Shown: positions 12,155 through 24,699, numbered from the stretch's first letter. The stretch is DNA of 64,000 bases from Carya illinoinensis (GCF_018687715.1 NC_056754.1:11833501-11897500); one strand, 5' to 3'. Numbers and translations: made by a program. Notes: a model not told the origin generated them from the letters alone.

Positions 12155-14652
12155 ATGACATCTGGTTTTCCTCTGCCGCTCTCCTCCACCCTTTCCATTC
12201 CCACTTACACCCCCAAGACCAGCACTCACCTTTTCCCAACAACCTCACAACCAATTGTACAGCCCATAAAAACTCCCACCATTCGCTCCCGCCTCAGCAA
12301 ACTCTGCAAAGAAGGACAACCCCATCTTGCTGGTCAACTGCTAGACACAATTCCCAAGCCAACCACCGTTCTCTGGAACACGATCATTATTGGCTTTATC
12401 TGTAACAACATGCCGTATGAAGCTCTTTTTCTCTACACTCAGATGAAGAATTCATCTCTAGCCACCAAATGCGATTCTTACACTTACTCTTCCACTCTCA
12501 AAGCCTGTGCCGAAACACGCAGTTTAAAGTTTGGTAAAGCCGTTCATTGCCATTTTATTAGGTGCCAATCGAATCCCAGTAGGATAGTGTTTAATTCACT
12601 TCTGAACATGTACTCCACGTGTTTGAGCACAGCCGACAAAGAAATCTCTTATTGCATTGGGTCTGGGTATGATTTAGTACGTAAAGTGTTTGATACAAGG
12701 CGTAAAAGAAATGTGATTGCATGGAATACTATGATGTCGTGGTATGTAAAGACACAGCGATATATAGAAGCAGTTAAGCTGTTTAGGACGATGACAAAAA
12801 TGGGAATACAACCGAGTGCAGTGAGTTTTGTAAATGTGTTTCCGGCTCTTTCAAAGTTAGGAGACTTTGAGAATGCAAATACTCTTTATGGAATGCTCCT
12901 TAAGTTGGGAAGTGAATATGTCAGTGACTTGTTTGTTGTGAGTTCAGTTATATTCATGTATTCTGAGCTTGGCTGCCTTGATATGGCCAAAGTGATATTT
13001 GATTGTTGTATGGAGAGGAATACGGAAGTTTGGAACACTATGATTGGTGGGTATGTTCAGAATAACCGTCCTATCGAAGGAATCAATCTCTTTATTCAGG
13101 CCATTGAATCAGAACACGCCGTTCTCGACGATGTAACTTTTCTTTCAGCTTTGACTGCAGTTTCGCAGCTGCAGCTCTTGAGATTGGCTCAACAGTTACA
13201 TGCTTTTATACTTAAAAATCTATCAGTGTTACCTGTCATCATACTGAATGCAATTATTGTCATGTATTCAAGGTGCAACTCTGTTGAGACTTCATTCAAA
13301 ATTTTTCATAATATGGTAGAAAGGGACGGTGTTTCATGGAACACTATGGTTTCTGCTTTTGTGCAGAATGGATTTGATGAGGAAGGTTTGATGCTTGTCT
13401 ATGAGATGCAGAAGCAAGGGCTTGCGATTGATTCCATAACAGTAACAGCTCTTCTTTCGGCAGCATCAAATCTTAGAAACAAGGATATTGGTAAGCAGGT
13501 CCATGCTTATCTTACTAGGCATGGAATACAATTTGAGGGAATGGAGAGTTATCTGGTAGATATGTATGCGAAATCTGGTTCAGTTAGGACTGCACAACTA
13601 CTGTTTGAGAAAAACTTTACACATGATAAAGACCAGGCCACATGGAATGCTATGATTGCTGGGTACACACAAAATGGTCTGATTGAAGAAGCTTTTGTTG
13701 TCTTTAGGTAGATGCTTGAGCAGGATATAATACCCATTGCTGTAACAATGGCATCAGTTCTCCCAACTTGTAATCCTATGGGAAGGATAGATTTGGGGAA
13801 GCAGCTTCATGGATTCTGCATTCGTCACCATCTAGACCAAAATGTCTTTGTGGGAACTGCTTTAGCTGATATGTACTCCAAATCTGGTTCAGTCGGCTAT
13901 GCTGAAAATGTGTTTGTTACGATACCTGAGAAGAACTCTGTGACATGCACCACAATGATATTGGGCTACGGTCAGAATGGGATGGCCAACAGAGCTCTCT
14001 CTTTGTTTCATTCAATGCAGGGATCTGGAATTGAACCTGATGCTATTACCATTGTAGCAGTCATGTCTGCTTGCAGTTATGCTGGTTTGGTTGCCGAAGG
14101 ACTTAAAATATACGAGTCTATGGAAAAAGAATATAATATTCAGCCCTCAACTGAGCACTATTGTTGTGTTGCAGACATGTTAGGGAGAGTTGGAAGGGTT
14201 GTTGAAGCCCATGAGTCAAGGGATTGGGTGAAGAGGGCAATGTGATGGAAATTTGGGGATCACTTCTTGGGGCTTGCAGAATTTATAATCACTTTGAACT
14301 GGGAAGACTTGTTGCTGACAAGCTGCCTGAAATGGAGAGGGAAAACGGCATGACAGGCTACCATGTTTTGCTTTCAAATATGTATGCAGAGGAAGGAAAC
14401 TGGGGAGATGTCGATAAATTGAAGAAACAAATGATGGAAAGAGGTTTGACGAAGGAGACAGGATGTAGTTGGATTCAGACTGCTGGTTTTGTGAACAGCT
14501 TTGTGTCTAGGGATAGAAAGCACCCTCAATGTGATGCGGTATATGGTATTTTAAAGATTTTGGCTACGGAGATGAAAGATGCTGGGTATAGGCCTTATCT
14601 TGCTTCCAATACAGATGAGATCTCGGAATTCATTGCCATCACTGGGATATAA
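12155..14652 (+). pseudogene. AEF1: Pentatricopeptide repeat protein, At3g22150/AEF1-like RNA editing factor, with two lesions
   Basis: A single-exon PLS-class PPR gene of about 835 codons. It follows Arabidopsis At3g22150 closely: SIRSRLSKIC-type N-terminus, PKPTTVLWNTIIIGFICNN, ACAETRSLKFGKAVHCHFIRC, SAASNLRNKDIGKQVHAYL, NIQPSTEHYCCVADMLGRVGR and a C-terminal E-type region (WGSLLGACRIYNHFELG). In Arabidopsis this organelle-targeted protein is needed for C-to-U editing of chloroplast atpF and mitochondrial nad5. Two defects: an in-frame TAG at 13709, where relatives have Lys or Gln (VFR-stop-MLEQD), and an apparent 4-nt deletion near 14215 that shifts frame between VVEAHE and GLGEEGNVMEIW. 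The last frame ends at 14652. Either this is a dead copy or the sequence has errors. A TATA-like GTATAAAAT lies near 11991. Confidence 0.85.
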
Positions 14653-15194
14653 ATGGAGACTGCTATGTGGTTTACTGAACTGGAGGCAGCTAGCTAGGTA
14701 ATTGAATTGGTTAGTGGCTGTTGCGTCATTTGGTTTGTGCTGATGATGATTTGAACTTCCTGGTACATTTAGCCTGTCCAACTGTGATGGAGTTGGAACT
14801 CTGCTGGTTTGCTGAGCCATGTTAGCATATTATCTGAAGCAGATTGTCCTAGGGTACTGCTCATGCCTTTTTGATAGAGGTTGTGCTTGTTGATAGCAGT
14901 GAGGACTAAACTCTGTTGGCTGGATAAACTACTTCAATTTCAACTAAAAGGAATTTACCAAGGTAAGTCACTGTAACACCCCATTCCCATAGGTTAGGAG
15001 TGTTATGTACTTTCGTAACTGTTCCCGGTAAAGGGACCCAACATAATAAAAATGCCTAATTTATCGAAAATAAATTTCCAAAAAAATAACAAAAATATAG
15101 TCTCATAGCAGGAAAATTTAAGATTGATCTTTTAATGAAAAGAAAAGACACTTATTAGTCTGAAAATCAGAGAGAACAGAAGATTTGTCTTTTT
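14653..15194. other. Spacer downstream of the PPR gene
   Basis: No gene is visible. The sequence TGTAACACCCCATTCCCATAG near 14972 looks like the start of an LTR or other element terminus, but no partner end was found. Confidence 0.4.
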
Positions 15195-15432
15195 CTATTT
15201 CTTTTTTCTTTTATTGGCACTGGGTGTCCGGGAATAGCATCCCAACTAAATCCCGAGGGTGCACAAGTTCTCACCATGAAGTTTACCGCAAGTGCATCTC
15301 TGGTAATTCAAGAAAAAAATCCCCCAGTCCAATAGCCCCTAGAGATTGTTTGCACCCAAGGGGATTTGAATCATAGGCCTTGGGGGTGCATACCCCCAAG
15401 TCCAAGGCCTTTACCACTTGAGCCGACCCCTA
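15195..15432 (-). mobile_element. tRNA-derived SINE (Au-like 3' end)
   Basis: On the minus strand from about 15432 the sequence opens with GGGGTCGGCTCAAGTGGTAA (pol III box A, about 15409-15427). It continues to a box-B-like GATTCAAATCC (15362-15372). It ends in CCCGGACACCCAGTGCC followed by an A-rich tail AATAAAAGAAAAAAG near 15200. A tRNA-like head with an A-rich tail is the layout of plant SINEs, and the CGGACACCC-GTGCCAAT ending recalls Au-like families. No clear target duplication was found. It is not a tRNA gene, since no cloverleaf with an anticodon arm is complete. Confidence 0.65.
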
Positions 15433-15772
15433 GGAGGTTCAAGTTATTCTCAAAACCCTGTCTGCAACTGCTGTTGCAGCTTGGCATTGTCCTTTGTAAA
15501 GTAGCAGGAAGGCTTCTAGGTAAAGGTGCATGGCCATATCAATGCAGTTTTTCTCGATATCCTTTGCATTTCAAGACATCTCTTCTCTGATATGCTATGT
15601 ACTTAGTTTATTTTAAATATAACTCCAAAAGACTAGTCTATGTAAAACTTCTGTAGAATCACTAATTAGGCCTAATTTCTCCTATCAGGTAGATAATGTG
15701 GGCTATCTCTATTACCAATGAGGGAATGTGGTGTACAAACTCCCCCTTTTAAATTTCTGACATCCTAGGCAG

Positions 15773-15975
15773 CATTTGGTTACCAAGTTGAGTTTAACTT
15801 AACTCAACTCATCTCATCTAATCATTACAACTTTCCCAACTTTCAATACAAAATATAATAAACAATTTTACTTTTTCAAATTTCGAAATAATAATAATAT
15901 TAAAAAATAATATTCTAATAATATTTTATTCAACTTTAACTTTCAACTCATCTCAACTCAACTCAACTCATCATG
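15773..15975 (-). mobile_element. MITE copy B with inverted ATGAGTTGAG-type ends
   Basis: A ~200-bp AT-rich element. It opens GGTTACCAAGTTGAGTTTAACTT and closes CTCAACTCAACTCAACTCATC, so the two ends are imperfect inverted repeats of TTGAGTTGAG. The middle holds TTTTATTCAACTTTAACTTTC, shared with other copies in this window. It has no coding capacity. Confidence 0.65.
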
Positions 15976-16889
15976 TCAAGACCATGTAACACAGTGCTCC
16001 AGGCCTTACTAGTGGATCTGATGCCATCATGCAGCGATCCAGGAAAAGCACTAGCCACATATAAGCTATAACTCCTAAATGACTAATCAATTTGAAATTG
16101 TCCTAGATCATTTATATGGTTCAGATTCACCTAGTAAGTAGCCAATGTGGGATTTGGCACCCATGGCCACCTTTAACAAAAGTAATGTGTGATATGCATA
16201 TCTACTCAAATCTGGTTTCCCCTCCTTTGTTGTCTTTATTTTATCTTACTTTGTGTGGTGGGGGATTTCATCCTTGATGATGAAGCAGTCAACGTCATCT
16301 TCTTGTATGTTGTAATGAATTTGGCTTGATGCTTTTGTAATTTCCTCAATCTGATCCTTTTACTTTGTTCTGCACACAAAACAGGAAATTTCTAAAATTT
16401 GTTCTCTTGTGCTCTCATTCAGGTAATGCTGCTATGACCTTGAGATGTCCTTTTGATGTCATTTTGGGACAATCCTAGGCTTTTTTCTTTGCGAGTCTCA
16501 GGCTACAAATGTAACACCTCCGATTGACTATGGAAGGTGGTAAATGAGATCCCACATTACTTGAGAGAAAGTAAGTTAGTGTTCTTTACAATGATTCTAA
16601 GGGACACCAATTGTAGCATTGACTAATCCTTTTGAAGTACAAGTCCATATGTAATTTAGACTTTCCTTGGATTGTTAAAACAAGAGGTGTTCCGAAGGAT
16701 AATAGTAAAGATTTGTTCAATGCAGTATGTTGAGTTCAAGTTGGGTCCAGACAATTGCTTTACAATTTGCAATGCCAGGATGTTGAATTGGTACATATAA
16801 ATTAGAGTATTGTGACAACTCATTTTGTTGGAATGAATTATTGGTTTTAATTGTGGGTTTCAGTCATGAGGCATGAATGTTGTAGGGAA

Positions 16890-17068
16890 GATTTGGATAG
16901 TGAGTCGAGATGAGATGAAAGTTGAAAGTTGAATAAAATATTGTTAGAATATAATTTATGTTTTAAAATTAAAAAAAAATTGAATTGTTTATTATATTTT
17001 ATTCGAAAGTTTAAAAAAAATTATAATAATTAAATGAGATAGAGATAATTTTCAACAAACCAGACCTA
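16890..17068 (+). mobile_element. MITE copy C, same family, opposite orientation
   Basis: It starts AGATTTGGATAGTGAG and continues GAGATGAGATGAAAGTTGAA, GTTGAATAAAATATTGTTAG, then TTGTTTATTATATTTTATTC and AAATGAGATAGAGATAA. This is the reverse complement of the copy B layout. The flanking stretches 15976-16889 and 17069-18039 contain only short open frames without recognisable homology. Confidence 0.65.
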
Positions 17069-18039
17069 TAAAGTCAGGTAAACGCTGTAGAGAGACGCTA
17101 AGAAGAAAAACATTTTTTTACATCTATACATCTCAGACTCCGGGTCAAGCTTGTTGCTTGAGAGATGAGTACTTTCGTGTTGGTCGTTACTCGTCTTTGC
17201 CAAAGGACTGATGTCTTGTCATGGTCAATTCGGGGCTGTTGGGGGAAACGATAAGCAACCAATCACTCCATTTGATGGATCTAAAGATCTCTATCCCTCG
17301 GCCTCTTCCAATATATTCCAATGCAAGAGACCCTTTCAAGTTTCAACTGCAGGAAATTCACTCCGTTGTCAAATTTTACAACTTGCCCAAGTACTTCCCG
17401 ACTAGTTCTTTGTGATCGGTATGGTTCTCGGGGAGAATTTTGTTATTCGTTTGTGATGTATGTATGAAAGATGCAACCAAATTTATTGTACTCTATTATA
17501 TAAACAAGTAACTGCGCATGAGGGATGGTTGTCTGCTTTTCATCCCCGTTGTCTCTGTACTGTAGTCTACCAACTTTTTGGTGATATTTGTATCCATATG
17601 GTTGTTTCCTTTAAGTATTGATTACCTACTGTTTTGGGGTGCTAATTAATCTGATGTCCATGTGGCCCTTCATGGCCATCAGGACTGAAATCCTAGAACG
17701 ACAGGCTACCAAGTTAATGTCGGATTCAAAACATTTTTGTTTTCCATTACTAGCCGCCTGTAATGGAAATAGTTCTTCCTATGGTACATTTGGTGTAATG
17801 TTTAACCCAAAATATTAGCAATTTCTCATTATTTTTAGCTTCATTTTCACAGGCACTCGAGGCATGAACAATGCATTCTGTTAAATTTTTAACTTACGTT
17901 GAGGAGAAATTGATGGAGCAAAGCAATCAGTATAATCTTATTGATAAAACTTTCCAATTGAACCATATGCCATGTGGCTATGTGGGGATGCAAAGCAGGA
18001 AAAAGAGGCTGAATGAGAGAGCACTTCATCACAAAATAT

Positions 18040-19862
18040 TCAAGCCCATTTGGCCAGGAGAGACATACAACCAGCCCCAAGAAGAAGAGATATATTTACA
18101 ATTATTTGAAGGCTCAATTTGCTTTGCATCCTTGGACTCATAAAATCAGCTGCAAGAAGATCCACAAGAGCCATGTAGATTAAGATCCCAGCCGATGCTG
18201 CATTAAAAATACCTTCAACAATCAGGGCAGTCGGACTGTTGTCATGATAGACATTAGATATTCCTGTTCCGATTGCAATCCCAACTGGGGTAGTAAGAGA
18301 GTAGAATACCACCATAATTGCAATAGCTCGGCTCTTGAATTTTGCCTAAAAATGCAGAGTGAAAAAAGGGATGTTAAAAGTTTTGTTTCAGGATTCCATG
18401 TAACGGCAGTCGTAAAACAATTCAATACGCAGATAATGAAGCAACTATATAAAGGCAAATTATATACAGAAGATAAACAAGTGAACAACTCATGGAGTTG
18501 AACTGTCTCTCGATCCTTTTGGTTTCACTATTTTATTGTAACGTATTCTCCTATTATTCTACAACAATAGATTCAAAACAGAATCCGTAACATTGACTTA
18601 CGAAATTTTCTTCATAGTTATGGATAAAACAGGACACAAGCAACAGACGAGTCTTAAGCATGTTTACTTGTCCGTAGAAAGAATCTCGACAAGCTTAAAG
18701 TCAGACATGCTTGGAAAATATATACTTCCTTCCAAAATATTAGTCAAGATCAACTCTGACAAACCAAACTTATTGGATGAAGAGTCAGTCAACACAAAAT
18801 GAAGGCATATCCACCAGAAATACATTGAATTTTATATAACTGCAAATGGAGATGTTACCTGAGAGATGCATCCACCAAGTCCCATGCCCTCAAAAAATTG
18901 ATGGAAGGTTAAAGCAGCTACAAGTGGCTTTATTGTCTTGGGAGTTTCAGAAGCACCCAAGGAAATACCTATTATGACTGAATGAACCACAATTCCCAAC
19001 TCCAATACCTATATTAGTTTTAGTCAAAACAATAAGCAAATTACTCCAAATTCTTCATGCCAAAAAATAATTAAGAAAATAAAATCGATAACGAAAATCA
19101 ATAATTTACCATTACTTGATTGTAAATAGAATGGAAATCAACCAAGAAAGAAAAGGTAACTTGTTTTGTTGGAATCTTCAACGTGCTTATACGAACTAAA
19201 ACCTGAAAATGCCCAAAATTCAAGATTACCTGCGATATGACTCGGTGCCGAAGAAGCTCCGACGACTCCGAATTCTGAAACAAAGCAACCGAACCATGAG
19301 TATGACCATGAGTTGCATGAGTATGAACGTCCATGTGACCCTCATGTCCCTCATCATGTCCGCCGACCTTCTCCTCGTCTCCAGTCCCATGTTGGACGTT
19401 GCTGCGATGTGAGTAATACGAGGTTGCAAAGGCATCAACCATCAAGCTTCCGATCGCGGACACCATGGCCACGAACCCCGTGAACGGAAAATCTCCCCAC
19501 GGATTCTCACTAAGACACGGCGACGTCAATGTCTCAAAAGCATCGGGAAGTACGTGGATGAACCCGGTGGCTAATATCACACCGGCTGCAAAGGCCTTGA
19601 TTACGAAGAATATGTCCGTCTCGGGACGCAAAGCCGGTATAAACTTACCGAGAATGGGAATGGAGACGCCAATTGCACCAGCAACGAGTATGGAAGCAAT
19701 AGCAACAAGTTTATATCTGAGAGCTTGGTCCTTATCACCCTTTTCATTCTCAGTATCGCAGGTGCAATCTCCTAAAACTAGAGAAGGGAGTAAGAAGAGC
19801 ACGCATAAGAGTGTGACGAGGAGCTTCCGTGAGGTAAATGGTTGCTGAAATTTTGACAACAT
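18040..19862 (-). CDS. ZIP-family zinc/iron transporter, three exons, complete
   Basis: Exons on the minus strand: 19862-19230, 19008-18859 and 18345-18040, all with GT-AG borders and phase 0. They give 362 residues, typical for plant ZIP/IRT proteins. The start (ATG at 19862) gives a signal peptide ([19 protein letters not shown]) and an early DCTCD. Then come [23 protein letters not shown] (residues ~95-118) and a His-rich loop ([19 protein letters not shown]) before the third conserved block. Exon 2 encodes [14 protein letters not shown] and [12 protein letters not shown], with the metal-site histidines and glutamate. Exon 3 encodes the last membrane helices and ends SLLAKWA. Such proteins import Zn2+, Fe2+ or related ions across the plasma membrane; the exact metal cannot be read from sequence. 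No defect is seen. Confidence 0.93.
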
Positions 19863-19892
19863 TTTGTGAAAATCTAAAGAGACGAAGTTAGA

Positions 19893-19907
19893 GATATAAT
19901 ATATAAC
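19893..19907 (-). promoter_or_regulatory. Candidate TATA box of the ZIP gene
   Basis: On the minus strand GTTATATATTATATC lies 31-45 bases upstream of the chosen ATG. A TATA box here would leave a very short 5' leader, so it may instead be simple AT-rich leader sequence. Confidence 0.35.
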
Positions 19908-19989
19908 ACGTAAATCAAGGGTGTGAGGGGTATCGAGAGAGTTTCCAACTATCTTATAATGAAATAGGGGTGTGAGAAGTGAGAACATC

Positions 19990-21393
19990 TAAAAAGAGTT
20001 CGATGTTTTTGGAGACTATGGTGATGATGAGTGCATGAGGACATTCTGGGGCCATTATTTTGTCAAATTAGGACCATTTCACTGCATGTTGAGTGCCTGT
20101 CAAACTGCAAGCTTGTTGGACAAGGAAAGCCGCTTCAGCTTCCTTCTTTTTTTGTTTTTTTCCTTCTATCCTGTTAACGTCAATCAAACTTCGATGATCA
20201 TTGATCAAATCACATATTAAGCAATAAGCATATCAGTAATATGAGTTTTATTTACATAAAAGTACTTATTGATATTTTTACTTATTTTCGAGTACATGCA
20301 ATGAGTTTTCTAATTAAAGTGCAAACTTTGTCATGGCAGGACACTTATAAGGGTCGTCCCGAGCCTCTTAACGAAGTTTAGTAAGAATAATAACTTGAAT
20401 AAACCTCGGCTTCCTGCGCCTGTTATTCCACAAACATGTAGGAAAAAATAAAATTAAGAACAACTATGATTTTTAATTAGCAATATGTTCATTATTGCTA
20501 TTGCTGCAGAAATAATGAGGTCATCCCATGATTTATTTCCAAGTACTCTTTAATTAGTAAAAGTGTTTCTAACGAAAAAATCCTCGTTGAATGTTGAATA
20601 AGTTTTTCTTTGAAAAGGTCAAAAAGTTTTGGGTAGAACGTCACAAGTCTGTGGACCAAAAGCTATTGATCACATTATTAGGACGTCCGCATTTAATTAT
20701 CTCGCCAATCTGGCAATTGGTTGGAATCCTTTAAGAAAAGAAAAACCAATTTGGATTTCTTATTTGTTAATGGAAGAATGTCGACATTGAGACCACTAAG
20801 AAGGAAATCAAATTCTATTCACATTTTAAGGTCAGCAATTAATTAGTTGATTGATAAAAAAATGACACCATTATGTGTTACTATTATTTCGGTTGAATTT
20901 TCTTGGCAACCTCGATCCTAATGCTCATGTCAGTTGAATTTGAAGTAGGGCGGTCAAGCTGGGTCCAGATCAAATTGGTGGGCAAGCACCAGTACTCGGT
21001 AGTATTTACGGACTTTTGGACAAGCTTGTTGATCGAGATAAGTTGAGAAGTTTATGAATTAAAACAATTTGTGAAGCATAATAAAATAGTTTAAGTTAAT
21101 CTTGTATAGGATCTTGATTCTTGAAAAAGGAGAGAGAAAATATTAAATAAAAAAATATTATAAAATTAAAATATTTATTTATTTATTAATTTTTTAATGC
21201 ATACAATCTTTTTGGGGACAAATTAGCATTAAAAAGTCTATACATTTTCATAAAGTAGAGCATGCTATAAAAATTATATGTTGACCTAGCTAAATTGATA
21301 TAGTAATTAAAAATAGATGAGAGTTTCTACATTTTTTTTTTTTTTTTAAATAAGCTTAATGTGTTTATCATCTAGAAAGAAATGTTAAAAGGA

Positions 21394-21427
<34 letters not shown>

Positions 21428-21770
21428 AGACGTATAGAAAAGTCATGCATAAAAAATAAAAGATAAAGCATAAGAAAACAAAAAAGAGAGTTTGTAGGGG
21501 GCTCACAGATCAAAGATATTAGACCATGTGAATCTATGGCTTTTGGTTTTAAAAATATTTTGATAAGAAAGTTCAAGATTTTATAAGATTTGTAGTTCTA
21601 TTATGAGTTCTAACAAAAATGTTATTTTGTCTTACAAGCAAGATAATAGCAGAAATCTGGTGAATGATCTGTTCCCGCTTGAGTGATTTTTAAGTACGCC
21701 ATGATCTAACGATTTTTATTGCACAATTTCGATTGGCGCAAATGTTGTAAAATATCAAACCCAAGTTATT
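19990..21770. other. AT-rich spacer with a TA microsatellite
   Basis: No gene is recognisable. It contains a (TA)n run at about 21396-21424 and a T16 run near 21331. The block TGTCAGTTGAATTTGAAGTAG near 20930 is unassigned. Confidence 0.5.
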
Positions 21771-21786
21771 AATAGGGGGAAGAGGT

Positions 21787-23527
21787 TATCTGCAGCAGGA
21801 AAAGAGATCCTCCTAAAGGCTGTTCTTCAAGCTATACCAACGTACTCAATGGGTTTGTTCCTGCTGCCATACTCCATTACTCAAAAATTAAACAAACTCC
21901 TGAGGAAATTCTGGTGGGGATTCAGTGAAGAGACCACAAAGATTCAATGGGTCTCGTGGGACCAACTAAGTTCAGCTAAGGAGGTAGGTGGTCTTGGATT
22001 CAGGGACTTCAGAATGTTCAATTTAGCCTTGCTAGCCAAGCAAAGCTGGAGAATATTGCAAGAACCTACCTCTCTTGCAGCACGTGTGTTAAAACAGAAA
22101 TATTTCAACTCAGGGGAATTACTGAATGCAAGGTTAGGAACAGGCCCTTCCTATGTGTGGAGGAGTGTTATGGCTGGTTTATCTATTCTCAAACCTGGAC
22201 TTAGATGGAGAGTTGGTAATGGCAAAAGTATCAACATATGGACTGACAAGTGGATACCCTCTCTTCCCTCGGGTTCAGTGGCATCTCCAAGAGAAATGGA
22301 TTGTTGGTGTGAAATGGTCAGTGACCTTATTAACCCAAGTCAAAGAAGCTGGAAAAAGGAGTTGCTACAGGAAATGTTTTCAGAGCCTGAGATTCAAGGT
22401 ATCACTTCGATCCCCATCAGCCTGGGAGGTAGGGAGGACAAAATGTTCTGGAGTTTTACTGCAAATGGGATGTACACTGTCAAGAGTGGATATCACCATC
22501 AGAGGCAAGTGGAGGTTGAGATAGAAGGGGAACACTCAAACAGGCAGCTAGAATCTACAGTGTGGAAGAAAATTTGGCAGCTGAAAGTGGCCCCTGCAGT
22601 AAAAATTTTTATCTGGAAAGTGTGTAATGAAGCCATTCCTACCCTAGCAAACTTAAAGAAGAGGAGAGTAGTGGAGGACAGCAGTTGTATTGTGTGCAAA
22701 TCAGAACCTGAGACCTCAAGCCATGTTCTCTGGGGATGTCCTGCTGCAACGGACGTGTGGAATCAAGCCTGTGTAAAAATTCTAGAAAATGTCCTTCCAT
22801 AGTGACCAGTTCTTCAAGGTTTGGGCAATGTTAGTCCAAAAACTAGAGGTCAGTGAGTTGGAGGAAGCTGCAGTTACACTGAGAGGTATATGGTCTCGAA
22901 GAAATGATCTAGTTCATGGCAAAGATTTTAAACACCCTTCCAGTCTGTACCAAGGAGCCAAGTTAGAAGCCATTGCATTCATTGAAGCAAATCTGGTAGG
23001 AGAAAATCCCCAGTTGAGATCAGAAAGGTCCCTACAAACGTGGTCTAAACCAAATGACGGTATGTTCAAGGTTAATTGGGATGCTGCAATAAGGCAGAGT
23101 TCGGGCAGGATTGGCTTGGGAGTCATAATCCGTGACCATCAAGGATTTGTTGTTGGTACTTTAAGGGCACCCAGACCTCTCAATGGAGGAGCATATGAAG
23201 CAGAAGCCTGTGGTCTTTTTGTTGCAGTAACTTTTTGCAGGGAACTGGGGCTTAGCCAGGTCATTTTGGAGGGAGACTCGAGACAGGTAGTTACCCAACT
23301 GCTTGGTCAAGAGGTTGATGGTAGCATGGGGGGGTGGTTTGTTGAAGAATCAAGACGTGTTGACAAACATGGTTCACTGGAGGGCCTGTCATGTCCAAAG
23401 GGAGGCGAACTCTGCAGCTCATGTTCTAGCAAAGTCTGCTGTGTTGTTATCAGAGGATTTGTATAACATTGAAGAATGTCCTGAGTGCATTACTTCTATT
23501 GTAACCTCTGAAATGTTGTTAAATTGA
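21787..23527 (+). pseudogene. LINE-3 ORF2 3' portion: post-RT, zf-RVT and RNase H
   Basis: Blocks in order: LSAAGKEILLKAVLQAIPTYS and KFWWGFSEE (from 21788), WRVGNGKSINIWTDKWIP, and a zf-RVT zinc segment with CIVCKSEPETSSHVLWGC ending at a TAG at 22800. RNase H follows in another frame (22789-23466) with KVNWDAAIR, YEAEACGL and LEGDSRQVV. A second shift near 23320 moves the end (VQREANSAAHVLAKSAV) into the frame ending at 23527. There is no polymerase domain, so the copy was dead on arrival. Confidence 0.9.
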
Positions 23528-23558
23528 TTAATGAGATCAGTTTCTATTTCAAAAAAAA
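21787..23558 (+). mobile_element. LINE-3: 5'-truncated LINE with poly(A) and 16-bp target duplication
   Basis: The identical 16-mer AATAGGGGGAAGAGGT is present at 21771-21786 and 23559-23574 and brackets the element. The 3' end carries an A10 run (23551-23560) that overlaps the duplication by two bases. The element starts inside ORF2 after the RT core, so it is a typical aborted target-primed insertion of 1.77 kb. Confidence 0.93.
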
Positions 23559-23574
23559 AATAGGGGGAAGAGGT

Positions 23575-24699
23575 AGCATGCATTGACCTCACGGAGGCTA
23601 GGAGCGGTACACAAAAGGCAATACTGGAGGAGCTAAGTGGCGCGTACGTCATGAGCACCCGCGCTCGTCAAAACAAGATTCTGACCAGTGTGGGGCCGGG
23701 GTGGAGCGTGCATGGTGGTGGTAGTCTTTAAGGGTGGCGCGCACATAGATAAGATAGTGTTGAGTAGCTACTTAATTGGTGCAAATCTAGGCTCCAAATT
23801 CCCCGGAGTACTGGAGGAAAAAAAAAAAAAAACCCACCAAATTAAACAAATTAAAAAATCTTGAAAAGAGTAAGCGAGAGTCATAGATGCGAAGACATTG
23901 AAAGGGAGCTCAAGACTTCGATTTGGCGAATGGGGGGTTAGCGCGTGGGGCCTACGATTGATTGACTTTGTCAAGTGCATCCAAACTCTAAGAAATCATG
24001 AAATTCATTTTCAAAAGTCGTTTTACAATGAAATAAACGGACCCTCCACAGTTAATATTTTGTGTTCTACTCTTGTTAGCTCATAGCATAAACATCCCAA
24101 GTAATTTCAATGGCCATCAGATTGATCAGTGAATTAATGTTGATAAATATATATTAATGGCTTCTTCTAATGTACGTTTAATTTAAATGGGAGTACTAAG
24201 CCTCATCGACCCTTGCTGATGATCATATATACTGAACTGACCAAGTGCAAACAGCTTGCATCTAGCTAGTCCAACTACGTACGTACAAAAAATTTGTAAC
24301 TTTCCTAAATATTTGCAGTCTTGTTATTACTTTGTTGACATCATCAGTCGGTGGAGTACACACCATTGGCCTTTTAAAGATAATGGAGCTGTTGGGTCAT
24401 CCAATATATATAAACCATCTGTGGCAGTTACAAGAGCTAGTACTCATCTTGGGTCATGCAGTCTCTCATGTGATTGTCTTTTATAAATAAATAAAATTGT
24501 TTGAGAGTGTACCAGCATTCCCTTTGCATCATTGCCTCGTACAGATCAATATATTAATTAATTGAACTACAAACCTGATTGGAGTTTGGCCTCCTCTTAA
24601 TACAAATTAAGTACTTGAGGGTGTTTTATTTTTTCATTTTTATACGATTATCGATCGGTATCTCCGGATTATAACGATTGTTTTCATGAACAAGGCCTT
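23575..24699. other. Spacer without recognisable genes
   Basis: Mixed-composition DNA with an A17 run near 23818 and several ATATAT stretches. The sequence left of LINE-3 continues to the right of it, as the target duplication shows. No coding homology is visible. Confidence 0.5.

Noticed and set aside
15362..15427. A tRNA gene on the minus strand
   Set aside because: Boxes A and B are present, but no complete cloverleaf is seen and the sequence continues as a SINE with an A-rich tail.
17211..17415. Two overlapping 64-residue frames near a possible small gene
   Set aside because: No recognisable homology, two competing frames, and no supporting splice structure. A short exon remains possible.
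18593..18802. Open frame on the plus strand opposite the ZIP gene
   Set aside because: It lies in the second ZIP intron and has no homology.
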